A stretch of DNA of 35,061 bases from Candidatus Omnitrophota bacterium (GCA_016934335.1 JAFGTC010000274.1:1-35061); one strand, 5' to 3'. Shown: positions 26,651-33,921, numbered from the stretch's first letter. Program-made: numbers and translations. The notes: generated by a model from the letters alone, not told the origin.

Positions 26651-26680
26651 ACTATAAACCATGAGTGAATTCAACGTCAA
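26651..26680 (-). promoter_or_regulatory. Promoter for the oxidoreductase/isomerase operon
   Basis: On the minus strand TTGACG (26675-26680) is followed after 18 bases by TATAGT (26651-26656). Both boxes are near consensus. The start would be about 26644, giving a leader of roughly 100 bases. Confidence 0.55.
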
Positions 26681-26700
26681 TGTAAAAAGACGAAAATAAG

Positions 26701-26729
26701 GTGGCAAGTTTTTTCCGGCTCACTATACT
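26701..26729 (+). promoter_or_regulatory. Candidate promoter for the VOC-family gene
   Basis: TATACT (26724-26729) is a good -10. GTGGCA at 26701-26706, 17 bases upstream, matches four of six -35 positions. This promoter is back to back with that of the oxidoreductase operon, about 20 bases apart. Confidence 0.45.
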
Positions 26730-26772
26730 TAAACCAATAAAAACGCCGATTCAAACAAGGAGGATATGATTT

Positions 26773-27144
26773 ATGTCTTCAATTAAGCGAATCAACGCTG
26801 TATTCATTTATGTGAAAGACATGGCTGAGATGCGACGGTTTTATGAAACGGTTCTTGGTTTGAACGCTCCCATCGTCGAATCCGACATGTGGGTGGAATA
26901 CGATCTGCCCGGCAGCCGCTTTGCTCTGCATCAAGGAGACGAGCGCATTCTGAACGAGCAGAGTCCTCTCCGCAACACCGTGAAATTCAGCCTGGAAGTG
27001 GATGATTTGTCGTCATTATGCGCCTCCCTAAAAGAAAAAGGGGTCGAAATTGTTTTCGAACCCCGGGAAGATTTCGGCTCTCTGCTGGCGGAAATCCTCG
27101 ATGTAGAGGGCAATCCCATCCGATTGATACAGAAAGTGAAATAA
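26773..27144 (+). CDS. VOC superfamily (glyoxalase/dioxygenase-like) protein
   Basis: The 123-residue protein is one vicinal-oxygen-chelate domain made of two beta-alpha-beta-beta-beta halves: INAVFIYVKDMAEMRRFYETVLGL at 7-30 and the second half from VKFSLEVDDL to EILDVEGNPIRLIQ. The conserved GNPI-type ending, with Glu before it, is typical. Possible metal ligands are Glu109 in AEILD and His54 in FALHQG, but the set is incomplete compared with glyoxalase I, so it may be a binding protein or a metal-dependent enzyme of unknown substrate. AAGGAGG lies about nine bases before the ATG. It is divergent from the oxidoreductase operon and convergent with the sugar kinase gene. Confidence 0.9.
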   Translation: MSSIKRINAVFIYVKDMAEMRRFYETVLGLNAPIVESDMWVEYDLPGSRFALHQGDERILNEQSPLRNTVKFSLEVDDLSSLCASLKEKGVEIVFEPREDFGSLLAEILDVEGNPIRLIQKVK

Positions 27145-27169
27145 GAATATATTTGTTACTTTATTTTCT

Positions 27170-28681
27170 CTATTCCGGCATGCGGTGGAAGAGGTCGCTC
27201 AGGCGCGGATAGATTTCTTTGTAGCATTCGAAGCGCTCCGTGTAGAGGCGGTGATATTCCTGGTTGGGTTCGTACGTGCGCTCAATGCTTGCTAGGGATT
27301 GCGCCGCCTCGCGGATGGACGAATAAACGCCGGTCGCCGATCCAGCCAGGATGGCGCAGCCCAGGCATCCCGCTTCGGAGACGGAGGGAACGGCGACGGG
27401 AACGCCCATGATATCGGCTTTGACCTGCAGCCAGAACGGCGATTTCGCGCCGCCGCCGGTGGCGCGCAAAATGTTGACTTCGCCGCCCGCGTCCTTCAGC
27501 AGCTCCAGGCACATGCGCATTTCGTAGGTGATGCCTTCTAAAATAGCGCGTGTGATCTCTCCCTTGGTCGTCCCCAATCGCAGGCCTAGAAATGCGCCTT
27601 TGGCTTGGGTGTCGAAATGGGGAACGCCGGTCGTGGTGAAATGAGGAAGGACAAGAATTCCCGTCGGCCTGTCGGAGGCTTCTTCGGTCAAAATGTCGTA
27701 AACGTCGCGGCCGCTTTCCGAAGCGCGGCGCAGTTCGTCCTGAGCAAACTGATCCCGGTACCAGCGGAACAAACTTCCGCCGGTGAAGTTGTAGATCAAA
27801 GCGATGTAAAGATCGGGGCAGGCGTGGTGATAACAGCAGATGTTGTTTTGATGCATCACGTCATTGATGATCAAATCCGAAAAAGCGGGTGCAATGCATT
27901 CCACCGTTCCGATCCCGTAAGACGCCATGTTGGATTCCGTGACGCCGGCGCCGAGCGATTGGCAGGGTTGATCGTGCCCGCCGGTTACGACTTTCACGCC
28001 CTTGGGAAGGCCCAGCTCGTCGGCGATCGAATCGGGAACTTCGCCGAGCAGCGTTCCTGAGGGCTTCAAGGCCGGCATGAGGCTTCGGTCGATTCCCGCG
28101 AATTGGAGGAACTCGTCGCTCCAATCGCATTTGGTAACATCGAAAAACAGAGTGCGCGCCGCGAGGGTGTAATCGGTGGCCGGCGCTTGGCCCAGTTTAT
28201 ACATAACCAAATCTTCGAAGCCCAGCAGGACGCGGGTTTGCTTCATGATCTCCGGCTTGTGCTCGTGCATCCACTGTAATTTCAGCGCCGTGAACAGAGC
28301 GGCCAGCGGCTGTCCGGTCGTTTCGAAGATTTTCTTGCGTCCGAATTTCTCTTCCCATTTGGTGACATATCTTTCGGTTCGATTGTCGAAACTGACAAGC
28401 GCGTTATGAATGATTTCGCCTTGGTCGTTGATATACGAGACGGCCTCTCCCTGCGACGAAACCGCCAAGGCGCTGATCGGATCGTTTTTTGTCTTCGCCG
28501 CCGCTTCGCGGATGCAGGCTTTGACATCCTCCCAGACGCGATTTCCATCCAATTCCGCCCAACCGGGCTGCGGCGAATGCAGAGGATATTCCCGATACGC
28601 CGATGTGATCATCTTTCCGTCTTCTTGAAAGGCGACCGCTTTACATCCTGTCGTTCCAACATCGATTCCTAGCAGACTCAC
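27170..28681 (-). CDS. FGGY-family carbohydrate kinase (xylulokinase/fuculokinase-like)
   Basis: The 503-residue kinase phosphorylates a ketose or polyol with ATP in the cytoplasm. It shows GIDVGTTGCKA at 5-15 (phosphate loop), the catalytic base Asp237 in TGGHDQPCQ, YGIGTVECIAP, and the C-terminal ATGGGAKSPFWLQVKADIMG with the adenine-binding GGG. The overall text is closest to XylB-type kinases, but L-fuculokinase or L-ribulokinase cannot be excluded. The start is GTG at 28681, nine bases after GGGAGGAA. A weak promoter lies about 40 bases upstream. Its neighbours include an exported fucose/arabinose-isomerase-like protein and a microcompartment shell gene, which would fit a deoxysugar pathway, but the enzyme may equally serve an unrelated pentose. 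It is convergent with the VOC gene, 25 bases apart. Confidence 0.93.
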   Translation of the reverse strand: MSLLGIDVGTTGCKAVAFQEDGKMITSAYREYPLHSPQPGWAELDGNRVWEDVKACIREAAAKTKNDPISALAVSSQGEAVSYINDQGEIIHNALVSFDNRTERYVTKWEEKFGRKKIFETTGQPLAALFTALKLQWMHEHKPEIMKQTRVLLGFEDLVMYKLGQAPATDYTLAARTLFFDVTKCDWSDEFLQFAGIDRSLMPALKPSGTLLGEVPDSIADELGLPKGVKVVTGGHDQPCQSLGAGVTESNMASYGIGTVECIAPAFSDLIINDVMHQNNICCYHHACPDLYIALIYNFTGGSLFRWYRDQFAQDELRRASESGRDVYDILTEEASDRPTGILVLPHFTTTGVPHFDTQAKGAFLGLRLGTTKGEITRAILEGITYEMRMCLELLKDAGGEVNILRATGGGAKSPFWLQVKADIMGVPVAVPSVSEAGCLGCAILAGSATGVYSSIREAAQSLASIERTYEPNQEYHRLYTERFECYKEIYPRLSDLFHRMPE

Positions 28682-28717
28682 AATCAGTTCCTCCCGTGGT
28701 AATGAAGAGATTTCACC

Positions 28718-28747
28718 ATTTTATGGGTGTTCGCCGTGAAAGAGCAA
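28718..28747 (-). promoter_or_regulatory. Weak candidate promoter for the FGGY kinase
   Basis: On the minus strand TTGCTC (28742-28747), 18 bases, then TAAAAT (28718-28723). The -35 is the same hexamer, in the same GGGTTGCTC context, as in the ferredoxin promoter. Confidence 0.35.
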
Positions 28748-28813
28748 CCCTTAGCGCCGCTATCCATGATAAAAAAGGGGCGCAGAAAATGGGCAAACGA
28801 TCAATCAAAGGCG

Positions 28814-28845
28814 AAAAAAAAGAGCCGTCTCCATAGACCGCTCTT
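28814..28845 (-). terminator. Rho-independent terminator of pilin 2
   Basis: On the minus strand AAGAGC pairs with GCTCTT (28840-28845 with 28820-28825). An inner GTCT/AGAC pairing forms after one mismatch, and eight T follow (28814-28821 complement). It lies about 35 bases after the pilin 2 stop codon. Confidence 0.85.
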
Positions 28846-28879
28846 CATTCGTACTTTTTAAATAATTGTTTTAAAAGGA

Positions 28880-29440
28880 TTATTGCCCGACGGCGACAAT
28901 ATCGCCAATGCTTCGCAGACCGTTGGTGGTTTGATAAATATAATCGGGCGTATGCGATAGATCCGGCCCCATGCTCCAAATGTAATACACAGTGCCGTGA
29001 TGTCCCTGCGGGACGCTGGTGGTGCGGCCCTGCAAGGCTTGCGCATAGAGAGAAGGATCGTTCACCATGCGCAGGGCGGGGATTCCATGGGAGCCGAAAT
29101 AATCGGCGTGATACTCGCGATGACTCCATTCCGTCGTTCCTAAAATGTTGGATTGCACTTCTTGGAAAGGATCCTTGGGAGGAGCGCTGCAATAAGCGAT
29201 CGGCGTGGTCATGGGCTTGTTCTGCCAGATGGGATGTCCATCGAAATGAGGGCAGAAAATATTGTTGTCCATTCTGTACATGGCGTAGACTTTGAGCCAG
29301 GTGTTCATTTCAGAGTTGCACTTGGCAATCTGGGCGCGCATCTGCGCGTTGAGGAAGTTGGGAACGGCGATGGCGGCCAGAATTCCAATAATAGCGACGA
29401 CAATGAGCAATTCGATCAGAGTAAAGCCCTTTCTTCTCAT
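28880..29440 (-). CDS. GspG-like prepilin (pilin 2)
   Basis: The ATG at 29440, six bases after GGGAGGT, gives 186 residues starting MRRKGFTLIE; a longer frame adds 15 residues in front of the prepilin signal and is unlikely. Cleavage is expected after Gly5, with Glu10 as the assembly glutamate. After the hydrophobic helix comes PNFLNAQMRAQIAKCNSEM, then a globular part with HPIWQNKPMTTPIAY, DPFQEVQ and SLYAQALQGR. The C-terminus carries YYIWSMGPDLSHTPDYIYQ and TNGLRSIGDI. It is clearly paralogous to pilin 3, with shared blocks throughout (WQNK, MTTPIAY, QALQGR or RALQGR, TVYYIWSMGPDL). It has its own terminator. No secretion or pilus assembly gene is adjacent. Confidence 0.93.
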   Translation of the reverse strand: MRRKGFTLIELLIVVAIIGILAAIAVPNFLNAQMRAQIAKCNSEMNTWLKVYAMYRMDNNIFCPHFDGHPIWQNKPMTTPIAYCSAPPKDPFQEVQSNILGTTEWSHREYHADYFGSHGIPALRMVNDPSLYAQALQGRTTSVPQGHHGTVYYIWSMGPDLSHTPDYIYQTTNGLRSIGDIVAVGQ

Positions 29441-29630
29441 GTTTACCTCCCTAAAAAAAGAAAATTGTTGCGATTCATGCATCATATTTGTATTTTTTAA
29501 ATGAATTTCAATCTTATATCAAGGTTGATTTCCCAAAACGGATTAATGCTTTGTCGATAAATAGAATTGAAATGGGAGACGATATATTCCTCACGCCGTT
29601 CAGAAAGAAGGAATCAAAACTAACTGAAAT

Positions 29631-29657
29631 AAAAAAAGCGGTTGGAAAACCGCTTTT
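29631..29657 (-). terminator. Rho-independent terminator of pilin 3
   Basis: AAAAGCGGTT (29634-29643) and AACCGCTTTT (29648-29657) form a perfect 10-bp stem with a GGAA loop. On the minus strand the stem runs into seven T. It starts about 36 bases after the pilin 3 stop codon. Confidence 0.9.
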
Positions 29658-29692
29658 GATTCAAATTACTAAATTATCCGTAAACTGAAGCG

Positions 29693-30256
29693 CTAGTTGG
29701 TCATCACGATGTCGCCGTAGCTGGTCAATCCATTCGATGCTTGATATATGTCAAATAAGTCGCTTGGGGCATGCACCAGATCGGGGCCCATGCTCCAAAT
29801 ATAATAAACGGTGCCTACATGATGATCATTTTCATTCGCTACAATCCGTCCTTGAAGCGCCCGGCTGTAAAGACTGGGATTTTGGATTAATCGAGTTGGC
29901 GAAACCACGGGAAACCAATCGGCGTGATAGGATCCGTGACTCCACTGCAAGGTTCCCTGAACGTTCCCCTTGGCTTGTTGAAAAGGATCCTGCGGGGGCG
30001 CAGAAATATAGGCGATCGGCGTCGTCATATATTTGTTTTGCCAAACGGGATGACCGGGCATGTGCATCGGATAATTGGAGTTATCCAGGTGATACATTTC
30101 GTATACATTAACCCAACTTTTCATTTCGGATTGGCACTTGGCCACCTTGGCGCGGATTTGCGCGTTAAGAAAGTTGGGTACGGCGATGGCCGCCAGAATC
30201 CCTATAATGGCGACGACGATGAGCAATTCGATGAGCGTAAAGCCTTTTTTTCCCAT
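29693..30256 (-). CDS. GspG-like prepilin (pilin 3)
   Basis: The 187-residue protein starts MGKKGFTLIE behind GAGGGAGGTATT. It has the same prepilin signal as its neighbours (cut after Gly5, Glu10) and PNFLNAQIRAKVAKCQSEM after the helix. The globular body resembles pilin 2 (HPVWQNKYMTTPIAY, DPFQQAKG, SLYSRALQGR) and ends YYIWSMGPDLVHAPSDLFDIYQ, SNGLTSYGDIVM. In contrast, its first 90 coding bases differ from those of pilin 4 at only about two positions. This mosaic suggests exchange between neighbouring copies. It has its own terminator, and the terminator of pilin 4 lies upstream of it, so it is a single-gene unit. Confidence 0.93.
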   Translation of the reverse strand: MGKKGFTLIELLIVVAIIGILAAIAVPNFLNAQIRAKVAKCQSEMKSWVNVYEMYHLDNSNYPMHMPGHPVWQNKYMTTPIAYISAPPQDPFQQAKGNVQGTLQWSHGSYHADWFPVVSPTRLIQNPSLYSRALQGRIVANENDHHVGTVYYIWSMGPDLVHAPSDLFDIYQASNGLTSYGDIVMTN

Positions 30257-30304
30257 AATACCTCCCTCGTATATACAGTAATTATCATGCGGCGTTTTTC
30301 ATTA

Positions 30305-30345
30305 TATCAATTAATCGTATTTTTTTGAGGAAATCAAGAGTCTTA
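30305..30345 (-). promoter_or_regulatory. Upstream element of pilin 3, shared with pilin 4
   Basis: On the minus strand this block contains TTGATT, then AAAATACGATTAAT, then TGATATAAT just beyond its end. The same arrangement precedes pilin 4 at 31120-31160, with about one difference in the central 20 bases. TTGATT and TTAATT are 17 bases apart, but TATAAT at 30301-30306 is a better -10 sequence, so the exact promoter is unresolved. Confidence 0.45.
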
Positions 30346-30363
30346 TCTATGAATAGTTTGAAT

Positions 30364-30386
30364 AAAAAACGCCCGTATCAGGGCGT
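30364..30386 (-). terminator. Rho-independent terminator of pilin 4
   Basis: ACGCCC (30369-30374) pairs with GGGCGT (30381-30386) around a six-base loop. On the minus strand the stem runs into six T (30364-30369 complement). Confidence 0.85.
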
Positions 30387-30451
30387 GGAAAGAAATTGCA
30401 TGATAAAAGCACATTAATAAGGAAGGATTAACAGATCTTCTTTATGCGAAA

Positions 30452-31069
30452 TTATTGTCCACCGATGATTTGGCTGTTCAACACGAAAATATTTCCGGAA
30501 GAGACCAATCCGTTGGACGGCAAGTAAATGAATCCCGCGTTTTTGTCATGCAATCCTTGGGCGCCGGTCGTTCCCCAGGGATAATCCTGATCCCCGTCCG
30601 GACCGAGAGAAGTCATAATGTATTCGATGTTATATTGAAGAAGCATATTGTAGGTCGCCGTCGAGTTTTTGCAGCTGGGCGTGCCGTAGGGGCCAAACGA
30701 GACGGCGGAGGTATATTCGTATACGGGTTTGAGACCGGTTTTAATGGTTTGGCGGTTCTCGAATTCAGGATTGATGCTGGCGAAAGCGTCTTCCGGAATT
30801 GTGGAGATGTAGGAAACCGGCGTGGTTAGAGGAATATAAGAAAGATGCTCCGCCTGTCCGACGCCGCAGTCGCCATCATACGTGTATTGCCCTCGGTCGA
30901 GACGATATTGCTCCTCAGCCATCGCCACGGCTTTCATATCCGAGACGACGCGAGCGACTTTGGCGCGCATCTGCGCGTTGAGAAAGTTGGGCACGGCGAT
31001 GGCCGCCAGAATCCCTATAATGGCGACGACGATGAGCAATTCGATGAGCGTAAAGCCTTTTTTCCTCAT
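30452..31069 (-). CDS. GspG-like prepilin (pilin 4)
   Basis: The 205-residue protein starts MRKKGFTLIE behind GGGAGAGGT, with the class III cleavage site after Gly5 and Glu10. The body is nearly the same as pilin 5 (about 22 differences in 204 residues by my count). It includes DMKAVAMAEEQYRLDRGQYT, two cysteines (DGDCGVG and PSCKN) that may form a disulfide, and a C-terminus with YIMTSLGPDGDQDYPWG, LPSNGLVSSGNIFVLNSQ. The SLGPDGDQD loop has the acidic pattern of the calcium site in GspG major pseudopilins; pilin 5 has GPNGKQD instead. It has its own terminator and an upstream element shared with pilin 3. Its function as a pilus or pseudopilus subunit is inferred from the family. Confidence 0.93.
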   Translation of the reverse strand: MRKKGFTLIELLIVVAIIGILAAIAVPNFLNAQMRAKVARVVSDMKAVAMAEEQYRLDRGQYTYDGDCGVGQAEHLSYIPLTTPVSYISTIPEDAFASINPEFENRQTIKTGLKPVYEYTSAVSFGPYGTPSCKNSTATYNMLLQYNIEYIMTSLGPDGDQDYPWGTTGAQGLHDKNAGFIYLPSNGLVSSGNIFVLNSQIIGGQ

Positions 31070-31119
31070 AATTACCTCTCCCGTTTGAAGAGCAATTATT
31101 ATTCAACAATAAGATATTG

Positions 31120-31160
31120 TATCACTTAATCGTATTTTCGCATGAAAATCAAGGAGTTGT
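31120..31160 (-). promoter_or_regulatory. Upstream element of pilin 4, shared with pilin 3
   Basis: On the minus strand CTTGATTTTC is followed by AAAATACGATTAAGTGATA, nearly identical to the pilin 3 element. It ends about 50 bases before the pilin 4 ATG. Pilin 2 has a looser version (CTTGAT and AAAAAATAC), while pilins 1 and 5 lack it. Confidence 0.45.
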
Positions 31161-31176
31161 ATCGGTTGATGAATAT

Positions 31177-31201
31177 AAAAAAACGCCCTTTCAAGGGCGT
31201 T
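31177..31201 (-). terminator. Rho-independent terminator of pilin 5
   Basis: AACGCCC (31182-31188) pairs with GGGCGTT (31195-31201), and the loop can tighten by further pairing of TT and AA. On the minus strand the stem runs into seven T. The sequence beyond it (GAAAGAAATT) is also found beside the pilin 4 terminator, showing that gene and terminator were duplicated together. Confidence 0.85.
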
Positions 31202-31268
31202 GAAAGAAATTCATGGAATTATCAGGGCGATAACGGATGATCAACATCCGGCCGCTAAGCGAATCTTG

Positions 31269-31883
31269 TTATCCGCCGATGATCTGGCTGTTCAATACGA
31301 AAATGTTTCCGGACGAGATCAATCCGTTGGACGGCATGTAAATGAATGCCGCATTTTTGTCATGCAATCCTTGCGCGCCGGCCGTTCCCCAGGGATAGTC
31401 CTGCTTGCCGTTCGGACCGACAGAAGTCATGATGTATTCGATGCTGTATTGATGGAGCATATTGTAGGTCGCCGTCGTGTTTTTACAGTTAGGCGTTCCA
31501 ACGGGGCCGAACGAGACGGCGGACGTATATTCGTATACGGGCTTCATGCCGGTTTTAATGGTCTGGCGGTTCTGGAATTCAGAATTGGCGCTGGCGAAAG
31601 CGTCTTCCGGAATGCTGGCGATGTACGAAACGGGGGACGTCAACGGGATGTACGAAAGGTGTTCGGCTTGCCCGACGCCGCAGTCGCCATCATACGTGTA
31701 TTGCCCACGATCGAGGCGATATTGCTCCTCCGCCATTGCCACGGCCTTCATATCCGACACGACCCGCGCGATTTTGGCGCGCATTTGCGCGTTCAAAAAA
31801 TTCGGCACGGCGATCGCCGCCAGAATTCCAATAATGGCGACGACGATGAGCAGTTCGATGAGTGTGAATCCTTTGTTGTTCAT
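31269..31883 (-). CDS. GspG-like prepilin (pilin 5)
   Basis: The ATG at 31883, behind GGGAGAAG, gives 204 residues starting MNNKGFTLIE; a frame start ten codons earlier has no ribosome binding site. Cleavage is expected after Gly5, and Glu10 is present. The body is the near twin of pilin 4, including the DGDCGVG and PNCKN cysteines. It differs in the putative calcium loop (SVGPNGKQD), where two acidic residues are replaced by Asn and Lys. The leader differs from pilin 4 in bases and in the shared upstream element, so its expression may be different. It is the first of the four minus-strand prepilins and has its own terminator. Confidence 0.93.
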   Translation of the reverse strand: MNNKGFTLIELLIVVAIIGILAAIAVPNFLNAQMRAKIARVVSDMKAVAMAEEQYRLDRGQYTYDGDCGVGQAEHLSYIPLTSPVSYIASIPEDAFASANSEFQNRQTIKTGMKPVYEYTSAVSFGPVGTPNCKNTTATYNMLHQYSIEYIMTSVGPNGKQDYPWGTAGAQGLHDKNAAFIYMPSNGLISSGNIFVLNSQIIGG

Positions 31884-31989
31884 AAACTTCTCCCTTTTAA
31901 TTTTGTAATACAAACGATGCCAACAGCACTGCGCTGGGACGCAGCGCCGTTATTTCCTTAAGCAAAAAAACGAAAAAGGAAAGAAGGGC

Positions 31990-32379
31990 CTATTTCTTCT
32001 TCGGGGATGTTTTTGTTATGGGTTTCTCAATTTTCTCTTCTTTGACAGGATTGCCGGGTGATTTTTGACTCTCTCCCCCGCGCGCATCGGGTCCTGTCAT
32101 GGTCGCTTCGGGAGTATGAATGATAATTTTTTCGACGTCTTCGTGCGGGCTGGGAATAACATGAGCAGAAACCACTTCGCCAACCTTTCTCGCCGCCGCC
32201 GCGCCGGCTTCAACGGCCGATTTTACATCCGCCACTTCTCCACGCAGTTTCACGGTTACTAAGGCGGGTACGGTATACTCAATCTGCGCAAGAACCGTCT
32301 CCGCCGCTTTTACCGCAGCGTCCGCGGCTTCAATGGCGCTGATCAATCCGCGCGTTTCGATAAGTCCAAGAGCTTTCAT
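31990..32379 (-). CDS. Bacterial microcompartment shell protein (BMC-H type) with charged tail
   Basis: Residues 1-87 are a single BMC domain of the PduA/EutM/CcmK kind, which forms hexamers that tile protein shells. Typical text is [20 protein letters not shown] at 2-21, [20 protein letters not shown] and [18 protein letters not shown]. The pore loop, usually close to KIGSG, reads TVPA at 36-39. Residues about 88-129 form a Lys-, Glu- and Pro-rich tail that the short BMC-H proteins lack. GGAGA precedes the ATG by about 11 bases. No EutN/CcmL vertex protein, aldehyde dehydrogenase or aldolase lies in the window, so the gene stands alone here; the rest may be elsewhere on the chromosome. Planctomycetes and relatives use microcompartments for fucose and rhamnose, which fits the nearby sugar genes only loosely. 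A hairpin at 31931-31947 lies downstream. Confidence 0.95.
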   Translation of the reverse strand: MKALGLIETRGLISAIEAADAAVKAAETVLAQIEYTVPALVTVKLRGEVADVKSAVEAGAAAARKVGEVVSAHVIPSPHEDVEKIIIHTPEATMTGPDARGGESQKSPGNPVKEEKIEKPITKTSPKKK

Positions 32380-32460
32380 GGGTTCATTTCTCCAGTTTGC
32401 TGAAGAAATATCATAGATCGAATTACGGAAAAATAGAAGATAGGAAGGTCAACTGTATCT

Positions 32461-32487
32461 TTGCTCGGGATAATGGATTATTATAAT
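32461..32487 (+). promoter_or_regulatory. Candidate promoter for the Gfo/Idh/MocA gene at 32548
   Basis: A perfect TATAAT lies at 32482-32487, about 60 bases before the ATG. TTGCTC at 32461-32466 is the only -35-like hexamer, and the 15-base spacer is short, so the -10 is supported better than the -35. Confidence 0.35.
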
Positions 32488-32547
32488 TGAGAAAAAAATT
32501 TCCGCGCAGCCAATCGGAAATTGAAAAAAAGACAGGTGGAATAAGAC

Positions 32548-33852
32548 ATGAATGAAAAAAAATCGAATCGGAAAAATCGCCGTGTCTTCCTATTATCTCT
32601 CAGCGCCGGCCTGGGCGCGCTGGGCGCGACATATCGTGCGTCGGCCGGCGTCGGCCCCAACGATAAGATCCAGATGGGCTTTATCGGCGTCGGCGGCATG
32701 GGAACCGGCCGGCTGAATGAATTCATGCGGCATGACGACGTCGACGTCGCCGGAATTTGCGACGTGGATTCCAGCCATTTAGACAGAGCCGTCGCTGAAG
32801 TGGAGAAGCGGCGCGAGAAGCGGCCGCATGGCTATCATGATTTCCGGCAATTGTTGAACCGCGACGACGTGGACGCCGTAATGATCGCGACGCCCGATCA
32901 TTGGCACGCCCTTACGACCATCACCGCCTGCAATGCGGGGAAAGACGTTTTTGTCGAAAAGCCGCTCTGCCACAATATCGCGGAAGGACGCAAGATGGTG
33001 GATGCGGCGCTTAAAAACAAGCGCATCACCCAACTCGGAACGCACATTCATAACACAACCGATAATTACCGGCGCGTCGTGGAAATGGTTCAATCGGGAA
33101 ATCTGGGAAATATCACGCGAGTGCATTGCTGGAAGACGTCGGATGCGAAAAAAGGCATCGGATCTCCCGAAAACGGCTTTCCTCCCGCCGAACTGGATTA
33201 CGATATGTGGCTCGGACCCGCACCCAAACAGCCTTATAATCCCAACCGCTCCCACTTCACCTTCCGATATTTCTGGGATTTTTCCGGCGGGATCTTTATC
33301 GATTTCTGGTGTCATATCACCGACGTGGCATACTGGGCGCTTGATTTACAGGATCCCATCAGCGTCTCGGCGGTCGGCGGACGCCGCTTCCGCGAAGACA
33401 ATACCGAAACGCCCGATTGTCTGGACGTGCTGTACGAATACCCCGGCCTCTCCATGGCTTGGACGCTGCATCCCCAGCCGCCGGCCTTCCAACACATGGG
33501 CGGCATCGGCTGCATCTTTTACGGGACGGAAGCGACGCTGGTCGCCAATTACAGCCAGCACGAAATCTGGGTGGACGGTAAGAAATCCGATGATTTTCCC
33601 CGCCCCGAACCGACGATCCCCAGTTCGCCCGGCCATATCCGGGAATTCTTGAATTCCATCAAATCGCGCGAGAAGACGACCTGCAATGTTGAGTATGCTT
33701 ATCGGCTGACCAAAGGCGGCCTCTTGGGCAACATCGCCTACCGGGTCGGCGAGCGAATTTATTGGGATGATCAGAAAGAGCAAGTGAAAAGCAGCCGGAA
33801 AGCCAATTCTCTGCTGCGGCGAAATTATCGCAGCCCCTGGAAATTGGTCTAA
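32548..33852 (+). CDS. Exported Gfo/Idh/MocA family oxidoreductase
   Basis: The 434-residue protein begins with a probable Tat signal (NRKNRRVFLLSLSA then GLGALGATYRASA, residues 7-33). The Rossmann domain starts with GFIGVGGMG at 44-52, followed by ICDVDS, and the EKP motif is at 137-139 (FVEKPLCH). The C-terminal domain holds YDMWLGPAPKQPYNP, FWDFSGGIFIDFWCHITD with the active-site His, and the ending SLLRRNYRSPWKL typical of the long planctomycete-type members. NAD(P)-dependent oxidation of a sugar or its derivative in the periplasm is likely; the substrate is unknown. AGGTGGA is about ten bases before the ATG. The next gene lies 69 bases downstream on the same strand and has its own ribosome binding site. 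The partial gene at 34390 shares the WLGPAPK and LLRREYREP blocks. Confidence 0.94.
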   Translation: MNEKKSNRKNRRVFLLSLSAGLGALGATYRASAGVGPNDKIQMGFIGVGGMGTGRLNEFMRHDDVDVAGICDVDSSHLDRAVAEVEKRREKRPHGYHDFRQLLNRDDVDAVMIATPDHWHALTTITACNAGKDVFVEKPLCHNIAEGRKMVDAALKNKRITQLGTHIHNTTDNYRRVVEMVQSGNLGNITRVHCWKTSDAKKGIGSPENGFPPAELDYDMWLGPAPKQPYNPNRSHFTFRYFWDFSGGIFIDFWCHITDVAYWALDLQDPISVSAVGGRRFREDNTETPDCLDVLYEYPGLSMAWTLHPQPPAFQHMGGIGCIFYGTEATLVANYSQHEIWVDGKKSDDFPRPEPTIPSSPGHIREFLNSIKSREKTTCNVEYAYRLTKGGLLGNIAYRVGERIYWDDQKEQVKSSRKANSLLRRNYRSPWKLV

Positions 33853-33921
33853 CGAGTAAATCCAATAGGATGCCAATCCTCCTCGATCACGGGCGGCGGC
33901 GTCCCATGGGAGGTTTTCAAT

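Noticed and set aside
31931..31947. GCGCTG/CAGCGC hairpin after the microcompartment gene as a terminator
   Set aside because: The 6-bp stem is perfect, but no T-run follows on either strand, and it lies about 40 bases past the gene end next to the pilin 5 leader. Its role is undecided.
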